A DNA stretch of 64,000 bases from CAKMMH01 sp927798255 (GCA_034180415.1 JAXFOK010000050.1:62001-126000), one strand, 5' to 3'. Shown: positions 50,220-59,832, counted from the first letter of the stretch. Translations and numbers: made by a program. Notes: generated from the sequence alone by a model not told the origin.

Positions 50220-50531
50220 ATGGATGAGAATAATAACAAAAATTGCCTAACAAAAGCAGAATTATCAGATGCTATTTATAATATCATGCAAATTGATAAA
50301 CAAAAATCTGTTAAAATCGTTGAAGATTACATCGAAATTATTAAAGATGCTTTAATCAAAGAAGGCAAAGTTATGCTTTCAGGTTTTGGAACATTTACTG
50401 TTAAATCAAAAAATGCTAGAAAAGGAAGAAATCCTCAAACTGGGGGGGTTATGATCCTTGAACCTAGAAAAGTTGTTAAGTTTAAAGAAAGCCAAATTTT
50501 AAGAAAGGCTATGAATCAACAAGCTAGATAA
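50220..50531 (+). CDS. integration host factor / HU family DNA-bending protein (IHF alpha-like)
   Basis: 103 residues. Typical HU/IHF fold: LTKAELSDAIYNI dimer helices, KIVEDYIEIIKDALIKEGKV, SGFGTFTVKSKNARKGRNPQ for the DNA-binding arm with the Pro that intercalates in the minor groove, and the closing RKVVKFKESQILRKAMN. The GRNPQTG arm and RKVVKFK end look more like IHF alpha than HU, but the call is not certain. It bends DNA and helps shape the nucleoid. It lies between long AT-rich non-coding regions, so it is a single-gene unit. Confidence 0.85.
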   Translation: MDENNNKNCLTKAELSDAIYNIMQIDKQKSVKIVEDYIEIIKDALIKEGKVMLSGFGTFTVKSKNARKGRNPQTGGVMILEPRKVVKFKESQILRKAMNQQAR

Positions 50532-50552
50532 TTTCTTTAGCTTACAATTATT

Positions 50553-50656
50553 TTTTAAAAGCTTTATCTTTCAATAATACTATATGTGTAGTTCTTATGT
50601 AGATTGTTGATGTGTGCGTTTTCTATTGGCTTATTAAAGATAAAGCTTTTTAAAAA
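50553..50656 (+). other. inverted repeat with long loop downstream of the ihf gene
   Basis: TTTTTAAAAGCTTTATCTTT-like left arm (50553-50571) and AAAGATAAAGCTTTTTAAA right arm (50636-50656) are complementary around a 64-nt loop. It begins 21 bp after the ihf stop and may be a terminator with a large loop, or a binding site for a DNA-bending protein. The rest of the 303-bp gap to 50835 shows only a TATAAT-like box near 50781. Confidence 0.4.
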
Positions 50657-50834
50657 ATGTATCTTTATGTATATAACTTCTACTAAATTCTTTTATATCC
50701 TTAAATAAATAAATTCTAAAAAACTCTAATAAATATATTTCATTGCAAACTTAACTTTCTTTTTGCATAATAAGATAATGTATAATTCTAAATCTTAAGT
50801 TTAGTTATTTCATATCAAATAGGACGTTTGGATT

Positions 50835-52748
50835 ATGTTAAAATTATTTAAGTATACGTTATTAATTCTATTTTTATTAACTTGTTTTGCATGTGTTCAA
50901 AAAAGAAATTATAGTTTTTATAAATATGATACAAGAGATAATAGTATAAGTAATGCGCAATCTGTTTATCAACAAGCATATAAAGAAATTCAAGAAGATG
51001 CTCTTGAATGGAATCAAGCTCCTCAAAATGAAGGCGTATCTGAAAGTAATATTCAAAGGCCATATTTTGATTGGGAATTATGGGGAAAAGATTTTGATTT
51101 GCAAGGCGCGCAAATACAAAATCCTATGATTAAAAAGGGAGATGAGCTTTCTTCTCTAGGTAACTTTAAAGGAAGCTTAGAGGAATATCAAAGAGCTAAA
51201 ATTGAAAATTTATCAGATGATGAAAAAGATGCATTAGTCGCAAGGATTGCTAGCGCTGAGCTTGCACTTGATAAGCCAAATAATGCATTAAATACAATTA
51301 GTGAGTATATAAAATTTAGAAACATTCCTATTGAAGATGTTAATAAGTATTTTGCTTTGATTTTAGCGTATGCATATGGAAGATCAGGGGATTATGATCA
51401 AAGTCTTGCATGGTTTTCTAAAGTTAATAGGACAGAGCAAGATAAAAATTTTATTGGCAACTCTGCAAAATCTGGAACAATAAAACTTTTAGCATCTGTT
51501 ACAGATAACGATTTAGAACTACTTTCTTCTAAGTGGTCAAATGATTTCTTTGTGTATAATTTAATAGGTATCGAAAGACAAAAAAGGCTAAGTAGCGGTG
51601 AAAAAATGTTTGCAAGTAACTCTGAACCATTTTGGAAAGATGAGAATCAAAGTGAAGCATTGCAGATAGACCTTGATAGAAACAAAAAAATTATTGCCGT
51701 GTTACTTCCTTTAAGTGGTAAGTATAAAAAATTAGGTGAAAATACTAAAAAAGGAATTAGTCTAGCAACAAGTTCTAAATTAATCGAGCAAGGGTTTCAA
51801 ATAAATTTCTTTGATACTAAAGGAGATGCTTTTTATACAGAAAATTTAGTAAATCAAATTTTACAAAATCAAAATGTTGTCATGTTCTTAGGACCACTTT
51901 TATCAGATGTGTCAGAAAAAATTAGTTATCAAATAAGAAGCGCAGGAATTCCAATGCTTACGTTTTCAAAAAGTGATAATTTAGATTTAGGGTATGGAAT
52001 GTTTAGACTTGGTATCACACCAGAAACAGAAATTAATTCACTTTTAAGAGCCTTATTAAAATATAGAAATGTTACAAAATATGCAGTAGTTTATCCTGAA
52101 AATGAAAAAGGTCATTTATATTTAGCAGAGTTTAAAAAAATTGTATCAATTTGGCAGAATGTTGAGCTAGTGTATGAACGTTCATATTACCCAGACGATC
52201 CTAATTCATTATTAGTCATAGCATCAGATTTAGAAAATAGAAATGTAGAGGCAGTATTTATTCCTGATTCATTAAGGACTGTAGCAAAATTTAATTATAG
52301 CCTTTCTCCAAAACTAAAAAATGACTTGCTTATTGTAGGACCATCAAGCTGGGATAACCAATCTGAGCTTATTGCATCTAACGCAGCACTTAATGGCGCC
52401 ATTTTTACTAGCCCTTTCTTTGATAAGGATAAAAAAGAATTAGTTAGTAAATTCGTGGGGTTATATCAGTCTAAATATAAAGAAAAACCAGATTTTTTAT
52501 CTGCGCAAGGATTTGATGCCATTACGATGATTTTTGCATCTATAAAGATAGCGCTAGAAGAATCTTCGAGTATTGAGGACTCGTTTGCGAAGATTAAATC
52601 ATATAATGGTTTAACTGGAACTATCCAAGTACAAGAGCATGGAGATGTACATAGAGCGCTTACAGTTGTTGAATGGAAGAATAGATCTAGAGAAGATTTA
52701 TCTACTCTAGCTTCACAAGCAAAAGTTAATGCTAATAGTGTATTTTAA
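50835..52748 (+). CDS. LpoA/LppC-like penicillin-binding protein activator lipoprotein
   Basis: 637 residues. The signal peptide ends in the lipobox TCFAC (Cys near residue 20). Residues about 90-265 are helical TPR-like repeats (DELSSLGNFKGSLEEYQRAK, LAYAYGRSGDYDQSLAWFSK). Residues about 285-620 form a type 1 periplasmic-binding fold, starting KKIIAVLLPLSGKYKKLGEN, with NQNVVMFLGPLLSDV, SAGIPMLTFS, KYAVVYPENEKGH and AQGFDAITMIFASI. This two-part layout matches LpoA/LppC, which spans from the outer membrane to activate PBP1A-type peptidoglycan synthases. It is followed by lon on the same strand. Confidence 0.85.
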   Translation: MLKLFKYTLLILFLLTCFACVQKRNYSFYKYDTRDNSISNAQSVYQQAYKEIQEDALEWNQAPQNEGVSESNIQRPYFDWELWGKDFDLQGAQIQNPMIKKGDELSSLGNFKGSLEEYQRAKIENLSDDEKDALVARIASAELALDKPNNALNTISEYIKFRNIPIEDVNKYFALILAYAYGRSGDYDQSLAWFSKVNRTEQDKNFIGNSAKSGTIKLLASVTDNDLELLSSKWSNDFFVYNLIGIERQKRLSSGEKMFASNSEPFWKDENQSEALQIDLDRNKKIIAVLLPLSGKYKKLGENTKKGISLATSSKLIEQGFQINFFDTKGDAFYTENLVNQILQNQNVVMFLGPLLSDVSEKISYQIRSAGIPMLTFSKSDNLDLGYGMFRLGITPETEINSLLRALLKYRNVTKYAVVYPENEKGHLYLAEFKKIVSIWQNVELVYERSYYPDDPNSLLVIASDLENRNVEAVFIPDSLRTVAKFNYSLSPKLKNDLLIVGPSSWDNQSELIASNAALNGAIFTSPFFDKDKKELVSKFVGLYQSKYKEKPDFLSAQGFDAITMIFASIKIALEESSSIEDSFAKIKSYNGLTGTIQVQEHGDVHRALTVVEWKNRSREDLSTLASQAKVNANSVF

Positions 52749-52832
52749 AATATATTTTTTTAATTTCATAATTAGTAAAATTTTATTTTAAGAGAATAGA
52801 GTTTTTATTTGTTTTTAACTAGAAAGGTTTAC

Positions 52833-55208
52833 ATGACAAAAACAATCAAAAAAAATGATAAAGTTAAAGGAAGTGTAAAAGAAAATATAAAAGAAAGTAA
52901 AGTTACTTTAAGTAATATACCGGTACTTCCATTAATTGACTTAGTTGCGTTTCCACAAGTTTCACATTCATTATTATTGGTTAAGAAAAAATCTATTTTA
53001 ACTGTTGATGATGCTCTAAAGGATAACTCTTCTATTTTTCTTGTTGCTCAAAAAGATTCACAACCATTAGATGTAGTTAAAAAAGATGATTTGTATTCTG
53101 TTGGTGTGGTTGCGAATATTTTAAGAGTTATTGATGAAGGAAAGAATGGAATAAGAATTCATGTCGAAGGAATTAACAAAGCAAGACTATTAACTCTTAC
53201 AGAATCTAATAATATTTATAAGGGTAAAATTGAATTTATAAAAGAAAGCTCAAAGAATAAGGAATATCCTGAAGTAATATCAGTTTTAAAGAAACAAATA
53301 TTAGATTACTTTTCATTAGAAGTTTCTTATCAAACATTATCAGAAGACTTCTTATCAATGATAGAGGCTGTAGAAGATCCATTACAGTTTGCAAATATTA
53401 TTTCAGCTTACTATACATTTGATGTAAAAGATGCTCAGCATTTATTAGAAGAAAGTGATATACATAAGAAATTAATATTCATAAAAGATAAAATTTATTC
53501 TGATATTGAAAGAATTTTACTTTTAGAAGATATAAAAAATAAGACAGTCCAAAATATGTCAGAAGAGCAAAAGAAATATTATCTTCGTGAACAAATAAAA
53601 ACTATAAGGAAAGATTTAGGTGAAGATGTAGATGATAATGTCGAACTTGAAGAGTTGATTCAAAAGTTTGAAAGTTTGGAATTACCAGATGCTGTTAAAA
53701 AGGAAGTTAATTGGCAACTTGGACGTTTAAAAAGATTGCAACCTGAGATGAGTGAATATGCTGTAATTAGAACTTATCTTGATTGGGTGTTAGATCTTCC
53801 TTGGAAAACAAAGACAAAAGATGATTTTAATTTAAAGAAAGTTAAGAAAGTATTAAATGAAGATCATTATGGTTTGGGTGAGATTAAGCAAAGACTTTTA
53901 GAATTTTTGAGCGTTAAGAAATTAAAAGATGATGCCAATGGCCCGCTTCTTTGTTTAGTAGGGCCTCCAGGGGTTGGTAAAACTTCTTTGGGAAAATCTG
54001 TCGCAAGAGCGTTAAATAGAAAATTCTTTAGAATTGCCCTTGGTGGCGTAAGAGATGAAGCAGAAATTAGAGGACATAGAAAAACTTATGTTGGAGCTTT
54101 GCCAGGTAGAATTATACAAGGATTAAAACAATGTAAGTCTAAAAATCCAGTATTTTTACTAGATGAAATAGACAAAGTCGGAGCTGACTTTAGAGGTGAC
54201 CCAGCATCTGCATTACTAGAGGTTTTAGATCCAGCGCAGAATAAAGAGTTTAGAGATCATTATATTGATTTAGATTTTGATTTATCTGAAGTTTTATTTA
54301 TTGCAACTGCAAATAGTTTATCAACTATTCCTGCTCCGCTTCTTGACCGTTTAGAAGTTATAGAAATTTCTGGATATACAAGTGAAGAAAAGCTTGCTAT
54401 TTGTCAAAAATATATAGTTCCAAGACAATTAGAGTTAAATGCAATATCGAATTTAAATGTTCATTTTGAAGATAGTGCTTTACTTCTAGTAATTGATAAT
54501 TACACGCGTGAAGCAGGGGTTAGAGAGCTTGAAAGAACAATTGGTACTATTTGTAGAAAACTTGCTTATGAACTTAATATGACAGGTAAGGTAGAAAAGA
54601 GAATTACTAAATCAGTCGTAATGAATCTTTTAGGGCCTATTAGGTATGATATTGAAATAGTTGAAAAGAAAGATGCTGTAGGCGTAGTAAATGGTATGGC
54701 ATGGACAGTAGTAGGAGGAGAGTTGTTACCGATAGAAGTATCTGTTGCTCATGGTACAGGACATTTGAGCCTTACAGGACAACTTGGAAATGTGATGCAA
54801 GAATCTGCACAAACTGCTTTTTTCTACACGAGGGCTAATGCTAAGAAATTTGGAATAGATGAAGATTTCTATAAAAATTTAGATGTTCATATTCATGCAC
54901 CTAATGGAGCGGTACCAAAAGATGGACCATCTGCTGGTGTTACAATTTGTATGGCGTTAATTTCTGCATTAGTAAATAAGAAGGTTTCTCATAAGATTGC
55001 AATGACTGGAGAAATTACACTGCGTGGAAACGTCCTTCCTGTAGGTGGAGTAAAAGAAAAAGTGCTTGGCGCTATAAGACATGGCATAAATACAATTTTC
55101 GTTCCTAAAGAAAATTTAGGAGATATTCCTAAGGTAAAGGAAAAAGTTAAGTTTATTGGTGTTTCGCATGTTTCTGAAATTCTATCAAGGACTCTTTTTC
55201 AAAAATAA
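52833..55208 (+). CDS. lon: ATP-dependent protease La (Lon)
   Basis: 791 residues from the ATG at 52833, which has AAGG about 6 nt upstream; a TTG eight codons earlier lies before that site. The N-terminal LAN domain (about 28-220) starts IPVLPLIDLVAFPQ. The AAA+ module has Walker A GPPGVGKTS (377-385), Walker B VFLLDEIDKVG and LLDRLEVIEISGYTSEEK. The protease domain has the Ser in PKDGPSAG (near 700) and the catalytic Lys in GGVKEK (near 743). Lon degrades misfolded and regulatory proteins in the cytoplasm. No heat-shock promoter was identified. Confidence 0.97.
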   Translation: MTKTIKKNDKVKGSVKENIKESKVTLSNIPVLPLIDLVAFPQVSHSLLLVKKKSILTVDDALKDNSSIFLVAQKDSQPLDVVKKDDLYSVGVVANILRVIDEGKNGIRIHVEGINKARLLTLTESNNIYKGKIEFIKESSKNKEYPEVISVLKKQILDYFSLEVSYQTLSEDFLSMIEAVEDPLQFANIISAYYTFDVKDAQHLLEESDIHKKLIFIKDKIYSDIERILLLEDIKNKTVQNMSEEQKKYYLREQIKTIRKDLGEDVDDNVELEELIQKFESLELPDAVKKEVNWQLGRLKRLQPEMSEYAVIRTYLDWVLDLPWKTKTKDDFNLKKVKKVLNEDHYGLGEIKQRLLEFLSVKKLKDDANGPLLCLVGPPGVGKTSLGKSVARALNRKFFRIALGGVRDEAEIRGHRKTYVGALPGRIIQGLKQCKSKNPVFLLDEIDKVGADFRGDPASALLEVLDPAQNKEFRDHYIDLDFDLSEVLFIATANSLSTIPAPLLDRLEVIEISGYTSEEKLAICQKYIVPRQLELNAISNLNVHFEDSALLLVIDNYTREAGVRELERTIGTICRKLAYELNMTGKVEKRITKSVVMNLLGPIRYDIEIVEKKDAVGVVNGMAWTVVGGELLPIEVSVAHGTGHLSLTGQLGNVMQESAQTAFFYTRANAKKFGIDEDFYKNLDVHIHAPNGAVPKDGPSAGVTICMALISALVNKKVSHKIAMTGEITLRGNVLPVGGVKEKVLGAIRHGINTIFVPKENLGDIPKVKEKVKFIGVSHVSEILSRTLFQK

Positions 55209-55232
55209 ATATTTAGAGAATGTATTTTATTT

Positions 55233-56273
55233 ATGAAGTTTATAGGTAGTAAAAATATAAGGCGTGCTTTTAGAGAAAAATTTTTATTACCTATTGTAGT
55301 AATGAGTGCTATTCTATTTACTAATTCTAATAATAATTTCCTTATAAGTAATTCTTTTGCTGATAATTTTAGTGTAAAGTGTGAGTACACAACTCGAAGT
55401 GGAAAACGAATAATAGTTGATGACTACAATGAAGTTCCAAGAATTTATAGAGGGGAAGCTAGGTGTATTAAAGTTGATAATAGTGAGCTTGTTTCTGCTA
55501 GTAATATTGATTTAAAAAGACAAGAAGCAAATGATGTAGTGAATACAAGTTTAGGTAAAGTAAATCTAAAATGGTCAAAAGATATTAAATCGCTTCTTGG
55601 AAAAAATCCACAAAGAGTAATTAGTAATTCTATGAATACTGTTAGTAGAATTATTAATCAAGAAGGATTTAGTGAAAAACTTTCTAATATGAATCAAGAA
55701 TGGAATATTGTTTTTATGGGAGAGAATATTCCAAACAATCAAGTTCCTTCATATTTAATAACAAATTGTCATCCAGGTTGGATGGTCCCTCCAAGTGATA
55801 TTTACATTGCTACATATAGAATTTACAAAGGATGCAGCGGAGAAGGTGAAAGAGTTGACCCTGAAAAAGAGTTAGAACATGTACTCTTACATGAGCTAGG
55901 TCACGCTATAGAATATAAATTATTAACTGCAAGGGGAAGTAGAGATTTAAAAAGATCTGAAGGATTTGCAACATGGTTTGCTATGTATGCTTCAAAATAT
56001 TCACCGCTTTTAAATAGTAGTGAATTACTTTCTTATTATAAAAATATGGCAAAAATTGCTATTGAAAATTCTCCTAAGTCTTTTAATTTTAGTGGTTCGG
56101 TATATGATTACGCAAGAAGCAGTATGTATTTTTATACAATAGAACAAAAACAGGGGGTTAGCGGTATTGTAAGACTTTATGATTTGATGAATATGGGGCA
56201 AAGTTTCCTAGGAAGTGTAGCTAATATGCTTAATACTAGTGAGGTAAAGATAGAAAGCAAGCTAATTTGGTAA
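55233..56273 (+). CDS. secreted zinc metalloprotease (HExxH ... E type), unknown family
   Basis: 346 residues with an N-terminal signal sequence (hydrophobic about 17-33, then SNSFADNF). The active-site motif HELGH is at residues 220-224 in EHVLLHELGHAIEYK, and EGFATWFAMY (Glu243) supplies a third zinc ligand as in gluzincins. Cysteines lie in a short Cys-poor frame (VKCEYTT, ARCIKV, TNCHPGW, KGCSGEG), suggesting disulfides. The surrounding sequence matches no family I can name. It lies 24 bp after lon and may read through from it. Confidence 0.7.
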   Translation: MKFIGSKNIRRAFREKFLLPIVVMSAILFTNSNNNFLISNSFADNFSVKCEYTTRSGKRIIVDDYNEVPRIYRGEARCIKVDNSELVSASNIDLKRQEANDVVNTSLGKVNLKWSKDIKSLLGKNPQRVISNSMNTVSRIINQEGFSEKLSNMNQEWNIVFMGENIPNNQVPSYLITNCHPGWMVPPSDIYIATYRIYKGCSGEGERVDPEKELEHVLLHELGHAIEYKLLTARGSRDLKRSEGFATWFAMYASKYSPLLNSSELLSYYKNMAKIAIENSPKSFNFSGSVYDYARSSMYFYTIEQKQGVSGIVRLYDLMNMGQSFLGSVANMLNTSEVKIESKLIW

Positions 56274-56472
56274 TTTTTATAAAAATTTCAAATATTTTAA
56301 TAAATTTTTTCTAGATTACTTGATTTGTTTGGTTAGAATATATAAACTATTAAAGTTATTTGAGTTTATAAAAATTTATCCTTTTTATTGATTTTCTTTA
56401 TTAAAGAATTAAAAAAGAAAAAAGCTAAGGGTGTAAATTTATAGAAGTTTTATTTTTTATTGAGAGTTTAAT

Positions 56473-56670
56473 ATGCCAAAGATTAAGACAAATAAGTCAG
56501 CAGTTAGAAAGTTTAAAGTAAACGCTAGTGGTAAGGTTCTTCGTAAGCAGGCTTTTAAAAGTCATAATACTGCTAAAAAGACACCAAAGAGAGTTCGTCA
56601 ATTAAGAGGACTAGTTTTAGCTTCTAAGGGAGATGCTAAGAAAGTTCAAAAAATGTTACCATACGCTTAA
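56473..56670 (+). CDS. rpmI: 50S ribosomal protein L35
   Basis: 65 residues, usual length. Family pattern: PKIKTNKSAVRKFKVNASGK, AFKSHNTAKKTPKRVRQLRG and KKVQKMLPYA. It precedes rplT by 57 bp, the standard order, but the usual upstream infC is not present; a protease gene lies 199 bp upstream instead. The intervening AT-rich stretch may carry the promoter and a leader. Confidence 0.97.
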   Translation: MPKIKTNKSAVRKFKVNASGKVLRKQAFKSHNTAKKTPKRVRQLRGLVLASKGDAKKVQKMLPYA

Positions 56671-56727
56671 TTTAAATTTAGTGATTTTTAATTAATGAAA
56701 GTGTGTGTATATAGGAGATAATTTAAG

Positions 56728-57099
56728 ATGCGTGTTAAAAGAGGATTTGTTAATAAAAGAAAACATAATAAGATTTTTAAATTAGCTAAAGGCTTTAGAA
56801 ACCGTCGTAAGAGCTGTTACTCAATTGCCAAAGCTGCAGTTCATCACTCTCTTGCATTTGCAACAAGAGATAGACGTACTAAAAAGAGAACATTCCGTCG
56901 TTTATGGAATATTAGAATAAGTGCTGCATGCAAAGCTCTTGGTTTAAGTTATAGCCGTTTTATCTATGGTCTTTCAAAGGCTAATATTACATTAGATAGA
57001 AAAATTTTAGCAGAGCTTGCAGTAAGTGATAGTAATACTTTTGCAGAGCTTGTAAAGATTGCAAGTCAAAATCAACCTCAAACTGCTAAAGCTGCGTAA
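56728..57099 (+). CDS. rplT: 50S ribosomal protein L20
   Basis: 123 residues, usual length. MRVKRGFVNKRKHNKIFKLA, KGFRNRRKSCYSIAKAAVHH, ATRDRRTKKRTFRRLWNIRI and SYSRFIYGLSKANITLDRKI are all characteristic. L20 is an early assembly protein of the 50S subunit and in many bacteria represses its own operon. AGGAGA lies 9 nt before the ATG. A strong terminator follows. Confidence 0.97.
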   Translation: MRVKRGFVNKRKHNKIFKLAKGFRNRRKSCYSIAKAAVHHSLAFATRDRRTKKRTFRRLWNIRISAACKALGLSYSRFIYGLSKANITLDRKILAELAVSDSNTFAELVKIASQNQPQTAKAA

Positions 57100-57140
57100 A
57101 ATTAATTTTCTATATCCATTTAGTATATCAATTTAAAAAT

Positions 57141-57192
57141 GCCCTAGTCGTAACTAATAAGTAACTAATTAAGTTATGATTAGGGCTTTTTA
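57141..57192 (+). terminator. intrinsic terminator of rpmI-rplT
   Basis: GCCCTAGTCGTAACT (57141-57155) pairs with AGTTATGATTAGGGC (57172-57186) with two mismatches, followed by TTTTT. It lies 41 bp after the rplT stop. Confidence 0.85.
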
Positions 57193-57669
57193 GTGTCTTG
57201 TTATTTATTTTTTAAGAATCTTTCAATAAAATTTTCATCAACCTAAGTAGTTCCTGTGTATAAATAGCGATTTTTTAAATTCGCTGATGACATAAGAGAT
57301 TAATTTTGACAAAGATTTTTATTATTTAAGTAATAATTTTAAAATTACAAAGAAATCTCTTTAAAAAAATAACAAAAATGAAAATCTAGATAGATTTATC
57401 CTGTAAAAATAAAAATTGAAGAAATATGATTTATGATTTTTTATTTGCAATATTGGCTAAAGTAAAAAGGTTGTCCTTTATGTTCAAAAGAGCTTTTAGA
57501 TGAAGGGACGGTATGTATAACAGTTAATGGTATTGTAAGAAACGGTTCTGAAAAAATCTTTTAGTTATTTAAATATTTATTTCTTTAATAATTTTTTCTC
57601 TGTTTAACTTATTATAAATAATATAGACTTATATATAGTTATTTAATTTTCTAATTATGAGTTTATATT
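57193..57669. other. 477-bp gap with a possible zinc-ribbon remnant
   Basis: Mostly AT-rich and without an ordinary gene. A short frame at 57466-57564 is described separately. Loosely complementary AGAGATT/AATCTCT words at about 57295 and 57352 may pair. No clear promoter was assigned. Confidence 0.4.
57466..57564 (+). pseudogene. possible small zinc-ribbon fragment
   Basis: A stretch of 32 codons reads KGCPLCSKELLDEGTVCITV and ends with NGSEKIF before TAG. The CPLC pair with a later Cys resembles half of a zinc ribbon. In the same frame an upstream ATG (57433) is separated from it by a TAA at 57463, so the whole would be MIFYLQYWLK-stop-KGCPLC. It is probably a remnant of a small metal-binding protein; chance cannot be excluded. 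Confidence 0.25.
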
Positions 57670-58728
57670 ATGAGTTTATCTTTTTTTAAATCATTTAAAC
57701 CGTTTTTAATCTTTATAAGTTTTATCGTAATAATTGTGGTTACTCTTTCGTATGTCTTTGGTGTTGTCGTGTATCCAGGTGAAGTGGCACTAAGGCAAAT
57801 TAATTTTGGCCCAAAGCAAGGTGTACAAAAAAAGATTTTAGATGCGGGGCTTGTTTGGAATATTCCTTTTTATTCTAAAATTTACAAAGTTCCATCTGTT
57901 ATTCAAACTCTGTACTTAACAAATAATGATAAAGAAAGTAAAACTACTGAAGGAGTTTTGGAAGTTCAAACAGTAGATGGTAGTAGTATTTTTGCTGATA
58001 TTTATGTTTTATATCAATTTATAAATGAAAGTGAAAATATAAGTAAAGAACAAGGTGCGTATAATTTGCTAACTCAAATTGGAGTATCAGGTGATTTATG
58101 GATGCAGAGAATAAAAACTGCAACGATAAATGAGCTTAAAAAATCTCTTGGAAGTTTATCAACATCTGAATTTTATAATCCGTACAAAAGAGAAAAAGCA
58201 GTTCTTGAAGCACAATATAAAATTAATGATAGATTAAAAAAATTTGGAATAAGTGTTGCTGGACTTTTACTTGGAAGATATACATATAAAGAAATGAGAA
58301 TTGATAATGCAATTTTTGAAAAAAATATTCAAGACCAAGAAGAAAGGTTAAATACTGCAAGAAAAAAACTAGGCGAAGCTCAAGCAAAGACAACAGAGCT
58401 TGAAGCAAAATGGGATGCAAAAATAAAAACGCTACTTGTAGAAGCTGAAAATGATGCAAAAGTTATTATGTCAAAAGCTGATTTATATGAAGGAGAGAAA
58501 AAAGCTCAAGGGGATTTACTTGTAAGTAAAGCTATTGCTGAAAGCCAAAAATTAAAAGCTGATGCATTAAAACAATCAGGCGCTGATATGTATGTCACAA
58601 AGGAATTAGCGCCTATGGTTAAATCATTAAAAGGAGGCGTTGTAAATGGTGTCGACCCATATAATTTAAAAACATGGATGTCAAAATTTGGTTTTAATGC
58701 AAATGGTAGCGTAAATAGAGGGGAGTAA
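57670..58728 (+). CDS. SPFH/band 7 (prohibitin-like) membrane protein
   Basis: 352 residues. One N-terminal membrane helix (about 13-36), followed by an SPFH domain (about 37-215; VVYPGEVALRQINFGPKQGV, GLVWNIPFYSKIYKVPSVIQ, NDRLKKFGISVAGLLLGRY). A long coiled coil rich in Glu, Lys and Ala follows (about 218-310; AQAKTTELEAKWDAK, LVEAENDAKVIMSKADLYEG). Such proteins make large ring assemblies in the membrane and often modulate FtsH-type proteases (HflK/HflC). This one has no clear HflK or HflC signature. It is followed after 6 bp by a second SPFH gene. Confidence 0.85.
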   Translation: MSLSFFKSFKPFLIFISFIVIIVVTLSYVFGVVVYPGEVALRQINFGPKQGVQKKILDAGLVWNIPFYSKIYKVPSVIQTLYLTNNDKESKTTEGVLEVQTVDGSSIFADIYVLYQFINESENISKEQGAYNLLTQIGVSGDLWMQRIKTATINELKKSLGSLSTSEFYNPYKREKAVLEAQYKINDRLKKFGISVAGLLLGRYTYKEMRIDNAIFEKNIQDQEERLNTARKKLGEAQAKTTELEAKWDAKIKTLLVEAENDAKVIMSKADLYEGEKKAQGDLLVSKAIAESQKLKADALKQSGADMYVTKELAPMVKSLKGGVVNGVDPYNLKTWMSKFGFNANGSVNRGE

Positions 58729-58734
58729 CAGTAA

Positions 58735-59832
58735 ATGAATAATTTTTCTAAGAAAATATTATTAAGTGTATGTTTAATTTCACTTTTAGGTTGTGATGGC
58801 TTTTATAAAGAAATGGGAAGCACGGAGTATGCTATTAAATTTCGTATGCTTCCATCATTTTTAGGTGGTGGTATATCTTCAAAAATTATACAAAAAGGTC
58901 AAACTGTATTTTTATGGCCATGGGACAAGATTTATAAATTTGATTCAAAGATTCAAAGTATTGAGTGGGGAGATGACAAGGATAAAGATGATAAAAATGT
59001 TGATATGAATTATGTAAAAACAAGAGCATTAGATGGAAATGAAGTGTCTCTTGCTGTAAGAATTGAATATCAAATAATAGGAGATGAGCAAAAACTTATC
59101 ACTTTAGCAAAAGAGATCGCAACAACAAATGGTGGTGTTGACGAAATTGTAAGAAACATTGCAAAAGCAGATATTAGGACTTATATGAATGAGCTTAACA
59201 CAGATCAATTTTTTGATAACAAAGCAAAATATGATGGACAAGATAGAGTGTGGCGTGCTATGCAGAAGCGTTTATCAAAGTATGGAATTGAAATTTTAAG
59301 TGTGAATTTAAAGGAACATAGATTTGAAAGAACGCTTCAAGATGGTACGGTTGATAGGGCATATCAAGAAAAAATTAATGAAGTGCAAACAACAGATGAA
59401 AAAACAAGAAAAGAAGAAAGACGTATAAAAGCAATTTTAGCTCAAAAAGAAAGTGAGTATGCAGCTTCTGAAGCTAAGAAAAATAAAATTATTCAAGAAG
59501 CCTTAGGATATGAAGCACAAGCAAAAAGTAGGGGAGATAGTTATTTTTTAGCAAAAGAAAATGAAGCAAAGAAAATATTAATAAAAGGAAAATCAGAAGC
59601 AGAAGGGATTTCAGAGCAAGTACGCGCGCTTTCTGGAAAAGGTGGTGAGAATATTGTAAAACTTGAAATTGGAAAAGAGTTAAGTAATTCTCCTGCAAAA
59701 TTTATTTCTCTTGGAACAAACCAAGGAAGTAACAATCTATCTTTAGAAAAAATAGATGCAAATGAGCTGCTAAAAACACTAGGCGTCGTTGAAGCTAATA
59801 AAGACAATGAAAAAGAGAATAAATCAAATTAA
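58735..59832 (+). CDS. SPFH/band 7 protein with lipoprotein signal
   Basis: 365 residues. In place of a simple membrane helix, the N-terminus is a signal peptide ending in the lipobox SLLGC (Cys near residue 20), so the protein may be lipidated and face the periplasm. The SPFH domain runs about 30-205 (STEYAIKFRMLPSFLGG, VFLWPWDKIYKF, RALDGNEVSLAVRIEYQI, LSKYGIEILSVNLKEHRF). A charged coiled coil follows (about 215-300; EERRIKAILAQKESEYAASE, KKILIKGKSEAEG). It is 6 bp after the first SPFH gene and probably forms a mixed complex with it. Confidence 0.8.
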   Translation: MNNFSKKILLSVCLISLLGCDGFYKEMGSTEYAIKFRMLPSFLGGGISSKIIQKGQTVFLWPWDKIYKFDSKIQSIEWGDDKDKDDKNVDMNYVKTRALDGNEVSLAVRIEYQIIGDEQKLITLAKEIATTNGGVDEIVRNIAKADIRTYMNELNTDQFFDNKAKYDGQDRVWRAMQKRLSKYGIEILSVNLKEHRFERTLQDGTVDRAYQEKINEVQTTDEKTRKEERRIKAILAQKESEYAASEAKKNKIIQEALGYEAQAKSRGDSYFLAKENEAKKILIKGKSEAEGISEQVRALSGKGGENIVKLEIGKELSNSPAKFISLGTNQGSNNLSLEKIDANELLKTLGVVEANKDNEKENKSN

